Positions 11,601 to 20,983 of a DNA stretch of 64,000 nt are shown here, piece by piece. Positions within the stretch are counted from its first letter, which is position 1. The number at the start of each line of letters is the position of its first letter. The notes beneath the pieces are model-generated. The model saw only the letters and a program-made list of their open reading frames with translations. It had not been told where the DNA came from and ran no database searches. Both the position numbers and the translations under genes were made by a program. Source of the DNA: Oncomelania hupensis (lineage: Eukaryota; Mollusca; Gastropoda; Littorinimorpha; Pomatiopsidae); NCBI GenBank assembly GCA_036898135.1, contig CM072511.1, forward strand, positions 28,127,110 through 28,191,109, read 5' to 3'.

Positions 11601-13022
11601 GGTTTGCACTCATTCTCAGACAATAAAAAACCCGAAAGTGTATACACCCCACACAAGGGCTGTTCTGAATACATAGTATGCCAGATGTACTGAAAGATAC
11701 ATGTACCTCAAAACCATGCTGAACTTAATTATTTTCAACAGAAAAACTCGGTAATAATTCAGAACTGCTACTGGACTTCAGGTAAAAATCTATCCTAGAT
11801 AAAATTCTGAATTTCTGTCCAAAAATGACAATCCCTTTCATCCCTCTAATGTTAAAAATTCCTCGTTTTCCAAGCAACAAGATTTTCAGGCTTCATTATG
11901 GAATAAAAACCACATTGAAAACAAACAAATAAACAAAGCAGAAACTTGAAAAAGGATTTAAATTTGATTGTCTTACCTGTTGAGGTTTCCAGGTAGCTCA
12001 ATAGAGCCAATGTAGCCCACAATGGCTTTGGCCTCGGTGGCCACCTGTGGCATAGCATCTTCATCATCCTCCTCCCTCTCTGCTGCAGCTCCCCCTTCTG
12101 CTCCTCCCACTGCTCCTAAGGCTGATGCAGAGCGACTGACCCCTTGGCTGGCAGCAGAAGCAGGTCTGCTGTGGGCTTCATGGTTTCTGGATGGCGCTCG
12201 TTTAGGAGCAGCGGCAGCAGAGATTTTGGCGGTATTGATCACAGGACCAGACTGCACGGTGGCCATGGTAAAAGCTAAGGCGTCACCAGACATGTCAGTC
12301 GTGCTACTGTCTGTGACCTTGCTGGAGGAAGAGTAACGTCCGATGCGTTCGTACACGGCTCGCTGCTGCTGGCGCCTGTAGTACTCTCCGTACTCATGGC
12401 GAGCCCTCTCCTCTCGACTTCGCTCTTCACTGAGAGAAGAAGACCCAGGAGAGGTGAGGCTGGTGGAAAGATCCGATTCAGGTCCCACAAGGATGTTGTC
12501 TTTGTACGGCCGGTTGAGTTGATGAGGGTGATGGTGGTGGTGACGGGTGTCTCTCCCCTCTCCAGGTCTTTGCGGCAGGGGTCGATTCGCGATGCTTCCT
12601 TTGCCAGCACCCGCTCCACCACCACCAGCATCTCCACTCCCATGAGGCTGACGAAAACGCACTCTGTTGGGGTAGCGAGACTTGCTTCGTGGTGGATAAT
12701 CGTCTTCTGAGGAGTCAGAGCTATTGTAGTTCTCCGCTACTTGCAGTTCCAGAGTTCCAGTTGACTGACCAACCATGCGCACGACGTCGTCGTGAGGAGC
12801 GTGGGAAACGTTCACCCCATTGACAAAATACAGATAGTCCCCTGCTTTTAGGCCTGCCAGGTCTGCTGGACTTCCTCCCACGATGCAGCTCAGGACACAA
12901 GGGTGCTGACCAGAGATAGTGAAGCCGTAGCCCGAGCGCCCTCGCGACACCTGCACGTTCTTGATGCCGTGACCCATTGGCCGCTTCTTGCGGCGACGTG
13001 ACGAGACATGGTGGCCGTACAT
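5349..13022 (-). CDS. RGS12: RGS12-like regulator of G-protein signalling (PDZ + PTB half; 3' part outside window)
   Basis: Five exons on the minus strand: 13022-11977, 11528-10645, 7083-6917, 6452-6300, 5609-5349. All introns start GT and end AG, and junction phases agree (2,1,0,0), giving 837 codons. Residues about 15-100 form a PDZ domain with RGRSGYGFTISG as carboxylate-binding loop and GLKAGD. Residues about 340-480, split across exons 1 and 2, form a PTB/PID domain starting GYIGSIELPGN and containing KIHTLVLMQVD and CPDDKRFFGIVT. The PDZ-PTB pairing is the hallmark of RGS12, a GAP for Gi/o alpha subunits that scaffolds receptors and MAPK signalling. The rest is a Ser/Asp/His-rich linker. 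The RGS, Ras-binding and GoLoco domains should lie to the left, off the window. I chose the ATG at 13022 because it precedes the PDZ and lies just after two possible acceptors (13045, 13030). Introns hold a MITE and a small opposite-strand gene. Confidence 0.9.
6300..6452 (-). CDS. RGS12: RGS12-like coding exon (His/Ser-rich linker)
   Basis: Acceptor GGACACAG|GCAATG and donor CACAG|GTGAGG, both phase 0. Encodes AMSCSDTESQVSHVQHHYHH and a short Pro/Arg segment (PRPVSAPLRSRAHLAQ). No domain recognised. Confidence 0.82.
6917..7083 (-). CDS. RGS12: RGS12-like coding exon (linker, Gln-rich helix)
   Basis: Acceptor TTTTTGCCACACAG|GTCGAG completes a Gly codon, followed by RVDKLTPRAMPDPAASRLL. It ends in a predicted helix, ENLRQSMQRLLQARQQQLQ. 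Donor CAG|GTGTGT, phase 0. Confidence 0.85.
7386..8110. mobile_element. Non-autonomous DNA transposon (MITE) with CAGGG termini, hAT-like
   Basis: The left end CAGGGCTCGAAATTA and right end TAATTTCTAGCCCTG are inverted with one mismatch. Ends of this kind are typical of hAT-superfamily elements. The direct repeat ATTAA flanks the element at 7381-7385 and 8111-8115. The subterminal parts are rich in GGGCCC-type sequence on both sides. The 725-bp body has no transposase frame and includes a short (GT)n at 7816-7842. It lies in an RGS12-like intron. A 5-bp duplication is shorter than the 8 bp usual for hAT, so the superfamily call is tentative. Confidence 0.7.
8803..10009 (+). CDS. Small unrecognised three-exon gene, one-base frame break in exon 2
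   Basis: Exon 1 CDS (8803-8857) starts MEENIASQLPTFNLVTLV and ends G|GTAAGT. Exon 2 (9457-9616) follows CTGTCTGCAG and ends GAT|GTAAGA. Exon 3 (9947-10009) follows TTTTTTCAG, ends VADWFTLLFPGVAYPALCVK and stop, and an AATAAA overlaps the stop at 10005-10010. Exons 1-2 continue in frame (GGETYDGLKRLFLARGKG) to a stop at 9555. From about 9521, a second frame (FFDQHGNIVLLVLQLELLRQ and on) runs to the donor and joins exon 3 in phase 0. One base is therefore missing, or two extra, between 9521 and 9555. The product would be about 92 aa. It sits in an RGS12-like intron on the opposite strand. I do not recognise the family. It could be a young pseudogene, a sequencing error or a true gene. Confidence 0.6.
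9838..9868 (+). repeat. (AAG)n microsatellite in an intron
   Basis: About ten AAG/GAA units inside intron 2 of the small gene at 8803-10009. Confidence 0.85.
10645..11528 (-). CDS. RGS12: RGS12-like coding exon: rest of PTB domain and Ser-rich linker
   Basis: Acceptor TTTCTTGCAG|G completes the split Arg codon and continues PNQRLQQLRNAVRRLRVE, the PTB helix. The PTB ends near LILCIAALYRDR. The rest is low-complexity Ser/Asn sequence ending SSSEEFWAAQGQG. The donor is AAG|GTCTTT, a weak site, but its phase (one base left over) exactly matches the next exon's acceptor. Without splicing the frame runs only to 10592. Confidence 0.87.
11977..13022 (-). CDS. RGS12: RGS12-like coding exon: PDZ domain, linker and start of PTB
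   Basis: Begins MYGHHVSSRRRKK, then the PDZ. Next comes a His/Ser/Gly-rich linker with acidic and Arg-rich patches, ending in GYIGSIELPGNLN, the first strand of the PTB domain. The donor is AACAG|GTAAGA, leaving two bases (AG) of an Arg codon. The open frame continues upstream through the acceptor into intron, so a short N-terminal extension encoded by an earlier exon cannot be excluded. Confidence 0.9.
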
Positions 13023-13070
13023 GATGAACTCTGATGTTAACAATGCTGCAAGCATACCAACATTTGACAT

Positions 13071-15189
13071 TAATATAATATTATGAATATCTTTTTTTCC
13101 AACTAATATTTTACATTTCTTGTTAATATCTTAGGCTGTAAAAGAACGCATCCTACTTCGCTATTGGTACTGTGTATACACATGACATGTACAGTGTTTA
13201 TTTTTGGAATGCGCTTTGTACATGTATATAAATTGAGAATTAATGTCAAACTAGTGCGTCAATCTGTGCAATCTTTCTATAGCTCTGTCACAGTGAACAA
13301 CATACTCGCCCAACAAAGGGCATCTTCCAAGCATCAAGCATGATAGACATTTTATTAAATCAAATACATTTCTATGCAGTTTCACTTTCATTGTCAATAT
13401 GTATAGGGATCTTTCCAAAGCTAGTGATTTTTATTGTGAATGTGGTTCTGCACTAATTTCTGTCCGTGATTTCAGCAGTTTATACTGTCATTAGTATGCA
13501 AAAGTGAAAGTTCATGAAATTCCACGAAGTGGTTTTGCGAAAATGGACTTTCCCACGAAGACATATTTTATTTCTAACATCACTTTATGACATCCTAAAT
13601 GATATGATTTTGTGAAAGGAAACTTGAGCATTTTAGATGCAAAAATGGGGATATGCACTTGTTTTGAGACTAAGAACATAGTTTAAAGCGAGGTACTGGA
13701 AGTAGGTCAAGTTCGTTTACCACTGCCATTGCATAGTAAGCCACCTCGCAGCCACCACGAAAGGAAAAAGTAGTGCGGAATCACTTTCACAACAAAAATC
13801 ACTCGCTTCTGAAAGATAGTTATTGCACTTTAGAATGTTTATTAGAATGGATTGAAACGTGTCTGTTGTCTCTTTGGCCCATACTAATCCCCAAATTATC
13901 CATTCTTATGTATGCTAGCCCATACAACCATAGACTTTCTGACTGTATGCATTTTGATTTTTCGGGATAATTGAAAATCAATCAATCTTCGTATGCCTTA
14001 AAAGTTCCACATGGAATGCATGCTTTTATTAGTGAATAGAATGAGTTTATTCACCATAATTATTTTGCAAAAGTTTGGCTTCCCTGATTATTTTAGATTT
14101 TTTTCTTAGTAAGAGTATGGGTATAACGTGTAGGTGATTTGCATGATGTGAATATATATATATATATGTGATGTGAATATGTGATGTGAACATGTGATGT
14201 GAACATGTGATGTGAATCTGTCATTTTTGCATGGTTCTTAATTACTGGATTTTACAGACACACAGTCAAGCTTATAATTCCTCTTGTAGGGATGAATAAA
14301 TATATTATATGTATTGTATTGTGTTGTACGTAACGAACAATTTTCTTCCACCATCAGTCTATGACAGCTACCCTTTCTTCATTACACTCAACAAGCAATT
14401 TATTCGATGACAAAGAAACATTTAATGATTTATACAAGGGTCAACCATCTTACTTTACCCCATGTGGCTGTAATTTCACACACTGTCCTCTTTCTTTAGT
14501 CAGTATCCTAACCTTAACCATGCCACATTGACATATAATGATATATAAATGGACTTGGGTTAGTTATTAGTTTATGGTTAGGGCTAGGTCAAATGGTGAA
14601 AATAGTAACTTTCAAATTAAAGTTTAAAGAGATCTGAATTATAAAGCTGCCGTACTTGATAACGTGGTAAAGTTAGGCCAACAGCCAACATGCACCAAAG
14701 CAAGCAATCAACAAACTCAAAGACACAATAACTAAGCAAAATGTGCATGCTTTGTATTTAAACCTATAATGACTATTTTGTTAATATTCACTGTCCCACT
14801 TCCTGGGTAGACTGTCTTGGGCAGTGTCCACCCCTGCCCCACGGCTAATGATGCAAATCACTCACTAGAGTATTTTTTTTTCAATTAAAATGCGCTGCTT
14901 AAAATACCCCTTAACGACTGGTAGCATACTCATTTGTCGATGTCAAAAGCATTCAAGTATCTACCCCGCTGTGAGACTTTCTAATGAAAGGTGTAAAGAT
15001 ACATCGTTGCTAAATGAGTAATCGTCAATATGGGTTAAGCCTTAAGGTCCCAGTGAAAACTCGACCCCACAGGTGGGAGGTCAGGTAGAGAGTTTCTGAC
15101 CACGATTCAGTCCTTTTCAGAAGTCTCATGGCCATCTTAATCATGACAAGAGCATAAAAAAGCTCCCTAGTACCAGCAAAAAAACTTAC
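13071..15189. other. Probable first intron of the RGS12-like gene; no coding seen
   Basis: AT-rich and without coding frames. It contains a short (TA)n and an array of ATGTGATGTGAA units at about 14150-14218. Confidence 0.5.
14150..14218 (+). repeat. (TA)n followed by ATGTGATGTGAAY tandem repeat
   Basis: A short (TA)n run leads into four to five copies of a 13-base unit ATGTGATGTGAAC/T. Confidence 0.8.
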
Positions 15190-15420
15190 TGTCACTAGGA
15201 TAAATCACATTCTTCAACAATCGATCGTCGCAGGTGCTTGTTTTGCCAAGTTTCCGTCCACCATGACAGAGAACTCAACGATGTAAGCAGCAATCGGATT
15301 GGCTGATTTCTATCTACGTCACTTCGGTACGAAATTCAAGTTTGTATGCAAGCTTGTGTGGCAGCCAAAACTACTTGCAGGCGGATAGGCCTAACGGTTG
15401 ACTTCTTAAAATAAAAGAAA
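15190..15420 (-). promoter_or_regulatory. Candidate 5' untranslated exon / promoter region of the RGS12-like gene
   Basis: On the minus strand the segment ends GTGACA|GTAAGT, a near-consensus splice donor. It lies about 2.1 kb upstream of the acceptors at 13045/13030 before the PDZ exon. It contains a 16-codon upstream frame starting at an ATG near 15265, and a GTGACGTAG CRE-like site near 15320. There is no TATA box. Only the donor and its position support this; the 5' limit is a guess. Confidence 0.35.
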
Positions 15421-15775
15421 ATGTTTAGCAAAGAGTAAGGTATATAATTGTTATGTGAATTAGGAATATTAACTAAAGATATTTACTTGGGATTACTGTA
15501 AAATCGGCATCGCATATACCATTATTTGTGTGTGTGTGTGTTGTGTGTGTGATCCAACTCATTAAAAATTCTTTGTCTTTAACAATCTACATTGTAAAAA
15601 AATAATAACAAGAATAATTCAAAGTGAAAAAAAGAAAGACAGAAAAATAACACGGGTTTATGACTTATGAAGAGAAAAAGGTGGATGGAACAAGGAATGC
15701 ATATAATACATGGGAAATAATTCAGTATTACACCAACTTTCCAGTTGACACTAAAGTGTTGCTTCCCTTTAAAAA

Positions 15776-15779
<4 letters not shown>

Positions 15780-15809
<30 letters not shown>
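15780..15809 (+). repeat. Poly-T run (T30)
   Basis: Thirty consecutive T. It could be the tail of a minus-strand retroposed sequence, but I see no recognisable body next to it. Confidence 0.9.
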
Positions 15810-15810
<1 letters not shown>

Positions 15811-16130
15811 GGTTCGTTTTTATGCGTGTGGATCGGTTGGTCAGTGAATAAAAATCTGAATTAAAAGAAGTGTAAAAAAAGAAGAAAAAAAAAAGAAGTA
15901 AGAACAACACAGCTTACTCACGAGAAAATAGAAAAATGCCCCAGAATATGCCCCAGTCATCTTTTAAGAAAAAAAACAACAATTGGTGTGTTGTTTCTAC
16001 ATTCTTTTTTTTTCTTTTTCTTTTTTGTTGTTGTGGTGAATCCAAGCATTACTTGTTGTATGCAAAGATGGAAAAGTCACTTTAAATAAAAAGAAGGGAA
16101 AATTTGCCGCCTAACATCCCCTTTCTTATC

Positions 16131-16722
16131 GATCAATCAATCAATCAATCTTTAATTTAATGTCTGTTCACACATTTAGGTGATATTAGACATTGAAAAT
16201 GTAACTTTTAAAACACTTTAACTATTTAACAACATAATTTTAAAACAGTCTATAAAAGTCTACCAACAGGAGATTTAGCAATAACTTTCACAATGTCTGT
16301 AACATTTGGATGATATAGAACCATGTCTACAGAATGTCCATATTCAGTTATGCAATGTCCATTTACTTTAAATATATCTCTTAAAACTGAGCATTCAAAG
16401 AGAAGGTGATGTACTGATAGACTTGTATTACATATACATTTAACATCAACTGAGTATTTAGTGCTCCATGCGTTCATTCTTAATTTATATATTAATTTAG
16501 AAAGTGGTCTTGAACAATTTAGTATAGATATATTTTTAATGTTATTATCATGATACACTGTCTTTTCTAGTAAAGAAAACATTTCATGATTACACATATT
16601 CAAATTTGTTACAGTTATAGAATCTGATGACCTTTGTGCTCCCTCCTTAGCTAATCTGTCACATACCTCATTCCAATGAATTCCGCAATGTGATGGAAAC
16701 AAATTTATTATTGCAAACAAAC
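16131..16722 (-). mobile_element. 5'-truncated LINE 3' end with RNase H C-terminus and (TTGA)n tail
   Basis: The minus-strand frame 16720-16250 contains SHCGIHWNEVCDRLAKEG, the C-terminal signature of the RNase H of I-group LINEs (usual form SH.GI.GNE.AD..AK). A Cys/His end follows (CICNTSLSVHHLLFEC). The element ends at 16131-16160 in a four-base repeat, ATCAATCAATCA on the plus strand. Endonuclease and RT are missing. The frame is intact for 156 codons, so the copy is moderately young. Confidence 0.75.
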
Positions 16723-17039
16723 AATGATATAAATAGGTAACAAAATGGGTGGGACAGCTTCACTGTCTGCCTAACTTTAGCAAACATAACAACGTTCTTC
16801 ACGCAATTAAACTCATGCAACTACCTACAAACGTGTGCTATGCAAGGTAGCTATTATATATTTGCTATATAAGTGTTGTCACTTTGACCTTTGCCTTTTA
16901 TTTTATTTTATTTTATTTTTTACTTTTGACGCTTTATTGCCCCTTTTTATCGGGGAAATCTGGGTTCCTTCCCTTGAAGGTGTAGTCACAGCTTGTGGCG
17001 CGCCCAGACTCAACCTACCTAATATTAGTTGTGTTGTTT

Positions 17040-17210
17040 AAATGTTGCTGCGGGGGAGCAAACCGGAGTACCCAGAGAAAACCCCAGAAACGTTGCCCGA
17101 ATCGCTTCGGTGTCGTGTGACTATAATCCACAGTTACTTTATTATTGTTGTCAAGTTCGGGACGTGGGGAGCCGCCCTGAACGTCTATGCAATAAGACGT
17201 TAAGCTTCGT
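17040..17210 (+). repeat. Degenerate SINE-like segment
   Basis: TGTCGTGTGACTATAATCCA near 17110 matches the 3' body of the tRNA-derived SINEs at 29.7-30.2 kb. The preceding GGAGTACCCAGAGAAAACC resembles the SINE family at 45.6 and 46.3 kb. It looks like a chimeric or decayed copy with no tRNA-like head. Confidence 0.4.
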
Positions 17211-17984
17211 TTTTCCTCCTTAACTCTCGTTTGGTTGCACCGTGGGACTCTTTCCGAAAGGATCTGTTCCCATCGATGCAGCGAAAACGGTTGCCACCAC
17301 ACACGTCCATGTCTCCCCCTTTCATCTTTCCCCAGTTTGTACGATGGGTCGCTTCAAAGCCAAATTTATTCTCCGGGACAAAACTTCCGAGCAGGCCAAA
17401 CATGGAAGCAAGAAATAGAGAGAATTTGAGACTCGCGGAGGCAGATTCAGTGGGACCACAACAAACATGGATGCAAGTAGGCCTATGCGAACATTTTCTG
17501 ATTCGCGGAGACAGACAGCGAGAGTCTCAGTCGGTCAGTGCGATAATTAGGATTAGAGTTCCAAAGTAAGTCGTACTTTAAAATGCATGATAGAAATGGG
17601 GTAAAAACAGTAGGTCATTTCTCATGAGTCATTCAGTTCAGCTATAATAAGTCTACCATTCATTTCAGATGAAATAGGCCTACATGAGAGAACAGCGAGG
17701 AAGAGGAAAGGTCATAAAATTACTATAACATTCCAATAAAAGCTTTCCACAAATCAAGCGGAAAAAGTACGGAATAAAATGGTATATTATTAAAAGATTA
17801 AGACACATACTTTACCCACACGGGGAAAACTCCCGTCATTTTGCGTTGCCTTTTACAAGAATTGCGTCCCTTGAAAATGGGGTTGATTAGGGGTCATAGT
17901 GGCGGCTGTGAAAGTGAAGCGCAGAGCAGGAGAGAATCAATGTGTGGCACCGCAGCAATGTGTACAGTTGCAAAGAGAACTCTT

Positions 17985-18060
17985 CCAATACAATACAATA
18001 CAAGATTATTGCTTTAGGTCCAGCGGACTCTTCCGAGCCAAATCAGGACCAAGAGAACTC
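17985..18060 (-). repeat. 3' end of a dispersed repeat, pentanucleotide tail
   Basis: Read on the minus strand it gives GGCTCGGAAGAGTCCGCTGG, ACCTAAAGCAATAATC, then a (TTGTA)n tail. The same terminus occurs at 19590, 52340, 52620 (minus) and 53925. The tail of short repeats suggests LINE-type retroposition. Confidence 0.65.
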
Positions 18061-18600
18061 TATCCGCTCGACGAATCAAGTTATGTGTGATAATTACGTA
18101 TAATTGCATGTTATTTGCAAAATATTTTATCTGTGCAAAAAACCTACGCACACAAGAAAAAAAAGTGGATTAACTCCTTTGACAGTTTTAACAATTCCTT
18201 TTTTCAGTAATGTGTTAAAACAAAAATGGCCAAATTTGTTTGAAAAAATAAATAAATAAAAATTAAGACGTTGCTACTTCATGCAGCTTTTCCCCAAACA
18301 CAAAGGGATGGTATTTTTGATCCAAAAGCACAAAGCACAAACTCATACAAAGGTATATTGAAAAATGTTAATTCTATGTTTACTCATTGTATGTAAGCCT
18401 AAAGCAGCTTAGATTGAGACCACCTGAATGAAATGTTATGTTATATAATGCATAATTTTTAAGTACTTTTGCTTTTGTTGATAATTATATTAACATTCAT
18501 TTTGTCACATTCATCCCATACTTGGTTGAACTTTGTTGTGTACATATAATATTGAACATTATGCTAAGAACCTCACTCTCCAACATTCTCTCCTTTTATC

Positions 18601-19325
18601 CTACCTTTGTCTTTCTTTCTCGTCACCATAATTTTAACAAAATGATTGTGGTATTGCTTAAATATTTATTATTGTGAATGTGTGTGCATGCATGTGAGAG
18701 CTTATCACGGATCTGCTTTGAAATGTTGGACAATTTAAAACTGTATAGTCAACACAAGCATGCATAAGCTTTTACAATTTCTCTCTCCCCCCCCCCCACA
18801 CACACCTCCATCCCCCCTAACCTCTCTCACACCCTTCCTCCCTCTTACTGTCTTTCAATCTAGTCTGTCACAACAATAACAACTGAGAGTAAAGAGGCTG
18901 ATACTAGTTTAGTAATCAGCGTCTGTATTTTCGGGTTCGTGGTCAAGGTTAACGCGATCATACCAACGACTGTCATACCCCTTTTTTCTTTCTTTCTCGT
19001 CACATTCTATACCATCATTTAAACAAAATGATTGTGGTGTTGCTTAAATATTTATTATTGTGAATGTGTGTGCATGCATGTGAGAGCTTATCACGGATCT
19101 GCTTTGAAATGTTGGACAATTTAAAACTGTATAGTCCACACAAGCATGCATAAGCTTTTACAATTTATCTCCCCCACACCTCGAACCTTCCTCTTACTGT
19201 CTTTCAATCTAGTCTGTCACAACAATAACAACTGAGAGTAAAGAGGCTGATACTACTTTAGTAATCAACGTCTGTATTTTCGGCTTCCTGGTCAAGGCTA
19301 ACTCGATCATACCAATGACAGTCGC
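18601..19325 (+). repeat. Tandem segmental duplication, unit about 340-370 bp
   Basis: Two head-to-tail copies, about 18601-18975 and 18985-19325. Both contain TTTCTTTCTCGTCAC, AAATATTTATTATTGTGAAT, GAGAGCTTATCACGGATCTG and AACTGAGAGTAAAGAGGCTG in the same order. Copy 1 has an extra C-rich and CA-rich stretch at about 18785-18845. Substitutions are few, so the duplication is fairly recent. No coding frame. Confidence 0.9.
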
Positions 19326-19574
19326 GTCACATATTTAATGAAAAAAAAAGGTTTACGTGTTAACGTTTTGATAATGTTTTGCAAAACAGTGGGGTGCCTA
19401 GATCTATAGGCTTACATCGAATGTATTTATCAACCCAAAGATAGAAGTATAGTAGGCTTATTGCCTACTAAATCAATAAAGGACAAAGGGCAATATTTCA
19501 TACGGCTCACATGTTATCATCGCCCCTTTCTTTTTTTTTTCTTCTCTTCCCCTGTACATAAACCCTTTCAGCAA

Positions 19575-19645
19575 GTGTGCTAGTTAATTAGGGCTCGGAA
19601 GAGTCCGCTGGACCTAAAGCAATAATCATGTAATGTAATGTAGTT
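19575..19645 (+). repeat. 3' end of the same dispersed repeat, (TGTAA)n tail
   Basis: GGCTCGGAAGAGTCCGCTGG at about 19594, then ACCTAAAGCAATAATC and an ATGTAATGTAATGTA tail. The 5' body is absent or diverged. Confidence 0.65.
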
Positions 19646-19812
19646 AATTAGGACTTAAGATACTGATATCAATATTTTTGTTATAACTCCGCCCTGACCT
19701 TTCGATCTCGGCATTATCAGCTATGGAATGCATGCGTTTAGGCTACATACAGCATGAGTCACTCAGTCATTCGGTTACTCAATGATTTGTACATTCAATT
19801 TGATGATTAAGC

Positions 19813-19893
19813 TTATTTTATTTTATTTATTTATTTAATCACTCTAGTATAGCGCTTTTCCAACTCAAAGCACTGGCCGTTACAGGATCTAAC
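19813..19893 (-). mobile_element. SINE/LINE 3' terminus with (AAAT)n tail
   Basis: Read on the minus strand: TTAGATCCTGT, GGCCAGTGCTTTGAG, AAAAGCGCTATA and then an AAAT-type tail. The same terminus occurs on the plus strand at 39538-39640. The large LINE to its right ends immediately beside it, so that LINE may have inserted here. Confidence 0.6.
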
Positions 19894-19932
19894 TCAAGGT
19901 TTGGTTTGGTTGGTTTGGTTGGGTGAATTAAC

Positions 19933-19960
19933 GTCCCCGGACACGTTGTGTATAGGGGAC
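19933..19960 (-). other. 3'-terminal hairpin of the LINE
   Basis: GTCCCC and GGGGAC pair around a loop that can form a further ACAC/GTGT stem. The hairpin lies just inside the tail. A related copy at 29469-29497 keeps the outer stem. In stringent-type LINEs the RT recognises such a 3' structure; that role here is inferred. Confidence 0.55.
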
Positions 19961-20983
19961 AAGGATACGTTGAGTTCTTGTAGTAATAAGATGTCTTCAA
20001 GATGAGTGTTGACAGGTTGAAGGGGAGCGCTCGTAGCTGCTGAACACACCAGCTCGGACGAAGCGTTGAGTGGCTGACAGGAGAGGAAGCTGTAGGCAAG
20101 GGAGCCAGGAAGGGCGGCAGGCACATTGCAGCAAGCAGGGCAGGGAAGGAAGGAGCCAAGGAGGTGGTAGGTATTGGACGTAAATTATCAGGGTACTTAT
20201 AATAATTTTTATTTGGGCAGACCAGTTCTAACTGGCTATGGCCGGGGTTGAATAGGTCTAATCTACAAAAATTATGAGGATATCCAGTATGGATTACTAG
20301 TGTTTAAAAACGTCACCCCAAGAAAGACCATGTGGTCCGGTTAAAAATCCTTTCAGGACCAATAAAATCAGGACCCATACAGGACAAATGTTAAAAAATA
20401 TACTAGAACAACAATTAAAATGCAGGTTGTTTCCACCCAATACGGGGGAATGGAGAAAAAACGATCTAATGACCATTTGCAGGGTTACCCAGGTTCTTGG
20501 GACATTAGTTCCAGCCATGGGCTTGTTTGACATTAATTGGGAAGGGTTACTCGGGATATATATATATCTACCGTAATAACAGTATAATGGTCTGGGGTCA
20601 GTCCTTAGGAGTCGACACCAGGGCCCCAAAGGGTCAACATCTGGTGCAACCTTCTTGTGTTGGTCGTCGTTAATGATTAGCCAATTATAACTGAGCCTCT
20701 GGACCCAAAGGATCGACAGGGGTGTTCAGCCAGGATCGAGATCAACTGTGGCTATTATTATGGTAAGTAGTCAGTCCTTGGGAACTGACTCCCGGGACCC
20801 AAAGGGTCAACTTCGGGAATCAGCTGATATGGGTAACGTCATGTCTTAAGGTAAGGTAATGGACATAGTAGCTTGTTCTCAGCAGGGAGAGTGCAGCTGA
20901 GAGTATAGTATAGTCCTAGATTTTTAAGTACGACCAATCAATATGAATTGAATCAATGTGAGTCGTCCCCCGGAGGCCGAGAG

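Noticed and set aside
17231..17569. 112-codon frame on the plus strand
   Set aside because: No domain, overlaps other equal-sized frames on both strands, and lies beside decayed SINE sequence.
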